A DNA stretch of 64,000 nucleotides from Hydractinia symbiolongicarpus (Eukaryota; Cnidaria; Hydrozoa; Anthoathecata; Hydractiniidae), in assembly GCF_029227915.1 (NCBI RefSeq), contig NC_079880.1:16508001-16572000 (forward strand). Direction: 5' to 3'. Positions 57,672 to 64,000 of this stretch are shown piece after piece. Numbering within the stretch: the first letter of the stretch is position 1; every line of letters starts with the position of its first letter. The notes beneath the pieces were generated by a model. That model worked only from the letters and a program-made list of their open reading frames with translations, ran no database searches and was not told the DNA's origin. The translations under genes and the position numbers were made by a program.

Positions 57672-59351
57672 ATGAAAAGGAAAGAACCTGCTTCTCCGGA
57701 CAAGATAACAGAAGAACCAAGCAACACCGATAAAATTATGAATCCACAAAAAACCAGCCGCACTGAGTCTGGTAAAAAAGAGGAAAAATACGACAGACAA
57801 ATTCGATTGTGGGGACTGAACGGACAGAAAGATTTAGAAAATGCCAACATATGTTTAATCAACGTTACTGCCGCGGGCACGGAAGCCCTCAAATGTTTAA
57901 TTTTACCTGGTGTTGGTCGCTATTCTATTGTTGACAATACCGTCATAACTGTAGAAGATGTTGGTAATAATTTCTTTTTTGACAGCTTTTCTCTCGGAAA
58001 ATCGAAGGCTCAGATTGCATGTGAATTGGTGCAGGAATTGAATGAAGATAGCGTTGGTCATTTTTATCAGAAAGATCCAATTGAGCTGCTGAATAACGAT
58101 CCAGAGTTTTTCAAGAAGTTTACTGTGGTAATATGTTCTCGTGTGTCGGAACACGGGCTTTTAAAACTGGGAAATTTTTTGTGGCATGCTCATGTGCCAC
58201 TGGTAGTTTGCGATAATTTTGGTTATTTCGGTATATTGAGGATCGTCGTAAAGGAGCACATAGTCATTGAAGCTCACCCGGACAATGCTTTTGAGGATTT
58301 TAGGCTCGACTGTCCATTTCCAGAACTTGTTAGATACATGGATGCCATCAAGTTGGAAGAAATGAGTAAACTAGAGCATTCTCATACACCGTATTTAGTT
58401 TTGCTGTATAAATATTTGGAGAAATGGAGAAAAGCCAATAATTCACAATGGCCCAAATCTTATCAGGAAAAACGGGTAATAAAACAGATGTTGCAGGAAG
58501 GTGTATTGAAAAATGACGATGGGATAGAGTTTACCGAAGAAAACTTCGACGAGGCAATTAGAAATGTCAACATAGCTTATACTGCCACAGGAATACCAGA
58601 TGATATCCGTAAGATTTTAAAGGATACCATGGCTAACCATCCGTTACAGTCTGAGGTGAATTCAAAATTTTGGATTTTAATTCGTTCTCTTAAAGAATTT
58701 GTAAATCAAAAAGGAATGCTGCCTTTGCGAGGTACTCTTCCGGACATGTTCTCCGATTCAAAGCGATATATCGAGTTACAGAATTTATACAAAACAAAAG
58801 CTGACGAAGACATAGCGTCGGTGGAAAGTTTCGTGCGTGAAGCATTGAGTGACTTGCAATTGCCGGCGTCGTTTGTTTCCTTTGACGACATCAAGTTATT
58901 ATGCAAGAATGCTTTTTTCTTGAAAGTTCAAAGAGGACTTTCCGTACATGATGAGCTAAAACAAGACCCGTGCGCACATAAAATAAACGGCAGTCTCCAA
59001 TCAATGCCTCCTTTTGCAGTTGATATTTATCTTCTCTTCCGCGCTATTATGCGATTATTTGACGACAAAGTTGGCGACCGGTACAACCTATCAAGTATGA
59101 AAGGTTTCGAAAAGTTAAAGAAACTATTGAGCGATGTGATACAAGATATTCGATGTGATGTAGCAGTTCCACAGATGTATTTGGAAGAAATACTTAGGTG
59201 CAACGTAAGTGAATTTCACACAACCGCCTCCATATTAGGCGGAGTCTGCTCGCAAGAAGTGATCAAAATTATCACAAAACAATTTGTGCCTATCGACAAT
59301 ATTTTTGTTTACGACGGGATATCGCAACAGACAGCATCGATGAAGTTGTAA
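57672..59351 (+). CDS. NAE1: NEDD8-activating enzyme E1 regulatory subunit
   Basis: NAE1 (APPBP1) pairs with UBA3 to adenylate NEDD8 and start neddylation of cullins; it acts in nucleus and cytosol. The frame is 559 codons from ATG 57,672 with no intron, compared with about 534 residues in the human protein. After a 36-residue Lys/Glu/Ser-rich start comes EEKYDRQIRLWGLNGQ (residues 38-52), then NICLINVTAAGTEALK and LILPGVGRYSIVDN, the ThiF/E1-type Rossmann fold that lacks a catalytic Cys, as expected for this subunit. The C-terminus HTTASILGGVCSQEVIKIIT...FVPIDNIFVYDGI (from about 516) is family-typical. The frame stays open upstream to 57,570 and would add a membrane-like stretch (LYLITSALFLLVFGYLE); I take the ATG because it fits the family length. 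No stop or frameshift. Confidence 0.93.
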   Translation: MKRKEPASPDKITEEPSNTDKIMNPQKTSRTESGKKEEKYDRQIRLWGLNGQKDLENANICLINVTAAGTEALKCLILPGVGRYSIVDNTVITVEDVGNNFFFDSFSLGKSKAQIACELVQELNEDSVGHFYQKDPIELLNNDPEFFKKFTVVICSRVSEHGLLKLGNFLWHAHVPLVVCDNFGYFGILRIVVKEHIVIEAHPDNAFEDFRLDCPFPELVRYMDAIKLEEMSKLEHSHTPYLVLLYKYLEKWRKANNSQWPKSYQEKRVIKQMLQEGVLKNDDGIEFTEENFDEAIRNVNIAYTATGIPDDIRKILKDTMANHPLQSEVNSKFWILIRSLKEFVNQKGMLPLRGTLPDMFSDSKRYIELQNLYKTKADEDIASVESFVREALSDLQLPASFVSFDDIKLLCKNAFFLKVQRGLSVHDELKQDPCAHKINGSLQSMPPFAVDIYLLFRAIMRLFDDKVGDRYNLSSMKGFEKLKKLLSDVIQDIRCDVAVPQMYLEEILRCNVSEFHTTASILGGVCSQEVIKIITKQFVPIDNIFVYDGISQQTASMKL

Positions 59352-59437
59352 ACATTCCGCAATATTTTATTTCATAATTCGTTATCAGAAATGTTGTGAT
59401 CTAAAGATTGAAAAAATAGATGTATCCAACCTTTTTT

Positions 59438-59501
59438 AATAAAAATATACTCTCTTTCATAGAATATACTGCACTATCTCTTTTGGAATCTATTTAATAA
59501 A
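59438..59501 (+). terminator. two poly(A) signals after NAE1
   Basis: AATAAA occurs at 59,438-59,443 and 59,496-59,501, 87 and 145 bases after the stop codon, in a T-rich 3' region. These are the likely cleavage signals. Confidence 0.6.
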
Positions 59502-59509
59502 CAATATTT

Positions 59510-60565
59510 TTTGTGTTCTAAAGAGTTGCGCCGAGCTTTGTTTCGAAAAATCCACGCAAAACCTTATTTTTACCGGCTATGTCTATTTTACCGCTGGGGC
59601 GTAGTTGGCCAATAACGAGGCCTGATCTTTGCTAAAAACCAATCCAAGTTCTTTGCTGCCTGAACATGCCGACGGAGCAAACATGCCATAATCGGGCTAC
59701 CTTGAAGAACCACATTTTGTGTTGGAAGTGATGTTTGTTGGCCTCCTTTCGACCTTTTCTTCTTTTAAATACTTTGGATCTATAGGAATATTTATTTTCT
59801 GTATGTTTTCACATGTTTATATAAATATACTAGTCGATAAGGCTTAGATAGAAAAACAATAGAAAAGATCTGTCTGACATCAGCAAATATGGCAATATAT
59901 TGAATACAGCCCTTTGCCAAAAAAAGAAATGCAAAAAAAAAACGTTTGCATGGAGCTATTAATTAAACTACACGTTTTTTCGTTGAGGGTGAAGTATTCT
60001 TATGATTTGGCAAAATATGAGGGTGAAGTATACTTAATGTATTCTTATTTTTCAGAGTAAAGTTTCTGTCACATGTATGCACAAAAACAACTATTTCGCG
60101 ACAGCTGAATATGTTTCTTTTGAATGAGATGTTCACACATATTTTTTAGTATACTGTTACGTATTCACAGCATGTTTATGTTTTTCTCCCCAGAGATATT
60201 AATCAAGCCAAATATAACAGGTGGTTTATTATCAAACTTCTTTCGAGTAAAGAATGTGGGCTAACCCTGGAAATATTCTTAAGATATTCTTACAATTTAG
60301 GCAATTTTCACCCTGATATTCTTATAGAAGTTATTCTTGTAAAAAAAAAACGTGTATTGGTACAAAACTTGTGAATTATTGTAAACTATCAATTAAAACT
60401 ATTAGTACAACACTGCTAAAATATTGTGTAATTTTCTTGGTCCTTTTTAGTTAAGGAAGTTGGTAAACTAAGCTAGCTCTAGCTACGACACTGGGCAACA
60501 GCGTTTTTTAATATTTATAAGATCCCTGGATAGCCATAGCTGTATTACTTTATATCCAAGATAAT
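59510..60565. other. AT-rich intergenic DNA, no gene seen
   Basis: Short repeats such as GAGGGTGAAGTAT (59,986 and 60,019) and general AT richness, but no frame with recognisable content. Confidence 0.5.
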
Positions 60566-60569
60566 TAAT

Positions 60570-60960
60570 TTAATAGTTATTGCTGTGTTGCTGTTACTTT
60601 TGCTAATTTTTACTAGCGATGATGAAGTAAATTCTGGACCAGGCCCTTAGTTTCACCAAAAAGTTGTCCTAGGCTCTTTTCACCAAAGCGATCCTAGATT
60701 TAGTGGAAGTAGTGGTATGCAATGTGCTTGCAATGCACTCTATTTAATATATTTTTCTTGATTGAAAAGGTTTCAGTTTGTAAATCATTTGATTTAGATT
60801 ATATATACATTAGAGAAAGGAGATAAATTGTTTATAAGATTAGGAAAATCCCGTCCACTATTTATAGATGAATTGCCTTCTAGTGTACCAATTGATTAAT
60901 TAATCATGACACAATGATATTGGAAATGGTCTAATATTTAGGGCTAATGAAATTAGTTTC
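60570..60960 (+). pseudogene. second 2A-like plus cysteine-peptidase fragment
   Basis: The frame starts with a hydrophobic run (IVIAVLLLLLIFTS) followed by DDEVNSGPGP, a degraded 2A motif, then TAG. The same frame continues with FHQSDPRFSGSSGMQCACNA, matching the FHQG...GRQC region of the copy at 54.6 kb and including the candidate catalytic Cys. After further stops, another frame has LGKSRPLFIDELPSSVP (60,840-60,890), matching the other copy's ELPKSI segment. It is therefore an independent, more decayed relative on the opposite strand, on the other side of NAE1. Confidence 0.55.
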
Positions 60961-61030
60961 TCATTGATTTGGGCTTTTTTTTTGTTTAATTATTACAGTC
61001 AGGATAAAGATAGCTCATTAGTTGCAATGC

Positions 61031-61114
61031 CAACCTCGTTCCCAGGGCATTTTGTCTTGTTGATGAAGTTGGTAATAACGGCTCAGGGGCCAGAAGACCC
61101 TGGGGACGAGGTTG
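61031..61114. mobile_element. 84-bp inverted-repeat element
   Basis: CAACCTCGTTCCCAGGGC at the left is inverted at the right (GACCCTGGGGACGAGGTTG), an arm of about 18 bases. A TGC flanks both sides. It is a very short MITE-like or palindromic repeat. Confidence 0.6.
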
Positions 61115-61229
61115 TGCTGATGCAAGTTCGATTCTTCTATTTTTGTTAAATCACTTACTGATGTGCAGAAGCAACAGTCTCATAATACAATAGGGAATAC
61201 AAATATGTAGGCTATTTTAAATTTCGTAT

Positions 61230-63227
<1,998 letters not shown>

Positions 63228-63374
63228 ATGGAGGACAAGTTTATACAAGCTGGGCTACAAAAATATGGCAATGCAAAATGGACTTCCATTCTCGCAGATC
63301 CTAACTACTCCTTTCCTTGTAGCCGTAAAGCTAGTACATTGGCGGTTAGAGCGAAGACAAAAAAATTTATATAA
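63228..63374 (+). CDS. 48-aa Myb/SANT-like reading frame
   Basis: ATG at 63,228 (context GTGCCATGG) opens 48 codons to TAA at 63,372-63,374. Residues 5-48 read FIQAGLQKYGNAKWTSILAD, then PNYSFPCSRKASTLAVR. This resembles one Myb/SANT helix-turn-helix unit of the telomere-repeat-binding type ('GV.kYG.GkW..IL.d....F..R....L'). The expected acidic/aromatic start (W.eEE) is missing and the protein is very short, so it could be a transposon fragment, an exon or a decayed copy. No neighbour gives context. Confidence 0.4.
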   Translation: MEDKFIQAGLQKYGNAKWTSILADPNYSFPCSRKASTLAVRAKTKKFI

Positions 63375-63412
63375 GTTTAAATTGTATTTATAATAAAAAT
63401 AACTTTGTAAAT

Positions 63413-63745
63413 TTACAAAGATTTTTGAAAACCAGAATATTCAAATAGTCTTTTAACTTTGTTACAGTCAAAACCGGCGTACACATAAAGGCTTTTTTTC
63501 CTCTTACGATTTGGCCAATAATCTGGTGTATTAAGTGCCCTCGTGTGTGAAGGCGGTTCGCAAAAACTTGGTTCTCCTTTCAAAGCCGCTATCGGTATAG
63601 TTAGGAAAACATCTTATAGGCAAACAATATTTTTTTCCACGGAAATTGCCAGAGTTGAACAGGAATGTAAGAACAATAAAACCTCCTTAAATTCTGAGCA
63701 ATCGTTATCCGAAACGTTTACCACAACTGCCTCTTGATTCACCAT
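63413..63745 (-). pseudogene. unrecognised 111-codon frame with one TAA
   Basis: ATG at 63,745 opens 43 codons (VVVNVSDNDCSEF, FLHSCSTLAISV) to TAA at 63,616-63,614. The same frame then continues 67 codons to TAA 63,415-63,413, with a Pro-rich segment and a basic end (DYWPNRKRKKSLYV, CNKVKRLFEYSG). One substitution or a small intron could explain the break. It is opposite to the Myb-like frame 38 bp away. No family recognised. Confidence 0.3.
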
Positions 63746-63884
63746 TTTAACGTACACATAAGCGTCCACACAATTTAAGTGAAACCTACACGCTGTAAGC
63801 CTTTAAGTTTGCAAATAATGGCGCAAATGTGACATTCATTAAACGCACACTCGTCCCCATTCCTATTTAAAATGGCTAGAGTGA

Positions 63885-63955
63885 TTCTTGTAACGCCTTG
63901 TAACGCTTGGACTTGCTGATTGTAACGCCTTGCAACACGTTGTAACGCTTTGTAC
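63885..63955 (+). repeat. TGTAACGC short repeats
   Basis: TGTAACGC(C/T)T occurs four times, plus a TGCAACAC variant, within about 70 bp. It may mark a simple repeat continuing to the window edge. Confidence 0.6.
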
Positions 63956-64000
63956 CTATTTCCATGAAGAAATGACTTTGAAATTTTTGGAAATGGCTAG

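Noticed and set aside
58706-58906. Minus-strand frames inside NAE1
   Set aside because: Antisense shadows of the conserved coding region.

Overview
The window looks like a transposon-rich, AT-rich metazoan genome segment, most probably from a cnidarian and perhaps a hydrozoan. The inference rests on the mix of decayed element families (KDZ-like, piggyBac, PIF/Harbinger, Helentron, a GIY-YIG retroelement), on a block of small virus-like genes of a kind I associate with cnidarian genomes, and on one animal-type housekeeping gene. No database search was possible, so the taxon is an inference.

Layout. (1) 1-28,809 is one uninterrupted satellite array of a ~183-bp monomer (roughly 157 copies). 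It enters from the left edge and carries higher-order duplications. Short reading frames in it arise because 183 is a multiple of 3; they are not genes. (2) 28,810-33,385 is a compact virus-like block of at least eight small genes on both strands, with near-zero spacing. It includes a hydrophobic small protein, an interrupted structural-type gene, a beta-rich structural-type gene, a 'YPSLPSAPP' protein, a SAP-like protein, a possible nucleic-acid-binding protein, a zinc-ribbon protein and a repeat protein resembling DUF4116. Four of the genes carry exactly one in-frame stop. (3) 33,394-43,835 is a 10.4-kb DNA transposon with long inverted ends and a perfect 8-bp target duplication (TGGAAGCG). 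It is built of inverted ~90-bp arrays plus subterminal repeats, and holds a broken KDZ/Zisupton-like transposase on the minus strand. (4) 43.9-45.1 kb holds a 62-bp hairpin repeat array and a diverged ~358-bp duplication.

(5) 45.4-54.9 kb is a graveyard of transposons: a broken piggyBac (minus), a PIF/Harbinger fragment and a THAP-domain pseudogene (plus), a retroelement C-terminus fused in frame to a ubiquitin-specific protease domain (plus), and an internally deleted Helentron (minus) with a 2A-like peptide and cysteine-peptidase domain, a DUF6570-like region, a PIF1 helicase tail and an endonuclease. (6) 57,672-59,351 is the one intact conserved host gene, an uninterrupted homologue of NAE1/APPBP1, the regulatory subunit of the NEDD8-activating enzyme, with a splice-acceptor-like site just upstream and poly(A) signals downstream. 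(7) 59.5-64 kb holds a second decayed 2A-plus-peptidase fragment, a short inverted-repeat element, a GIY-YIG retroelement tail cut by an (AT)83 microsatellite, and two small unassigned reading frames, one resembling a Myb/SANT domain.

Apart from NAE1 and possibly a few small virus-like frames, coding material here is broken. The main interest lies in the satellite's higher-order structure, the virus-like gene cluster with its pattern of single stops, the complete KDZ-like element, and the deubiquitinase-type domains carried by two mobile elements.
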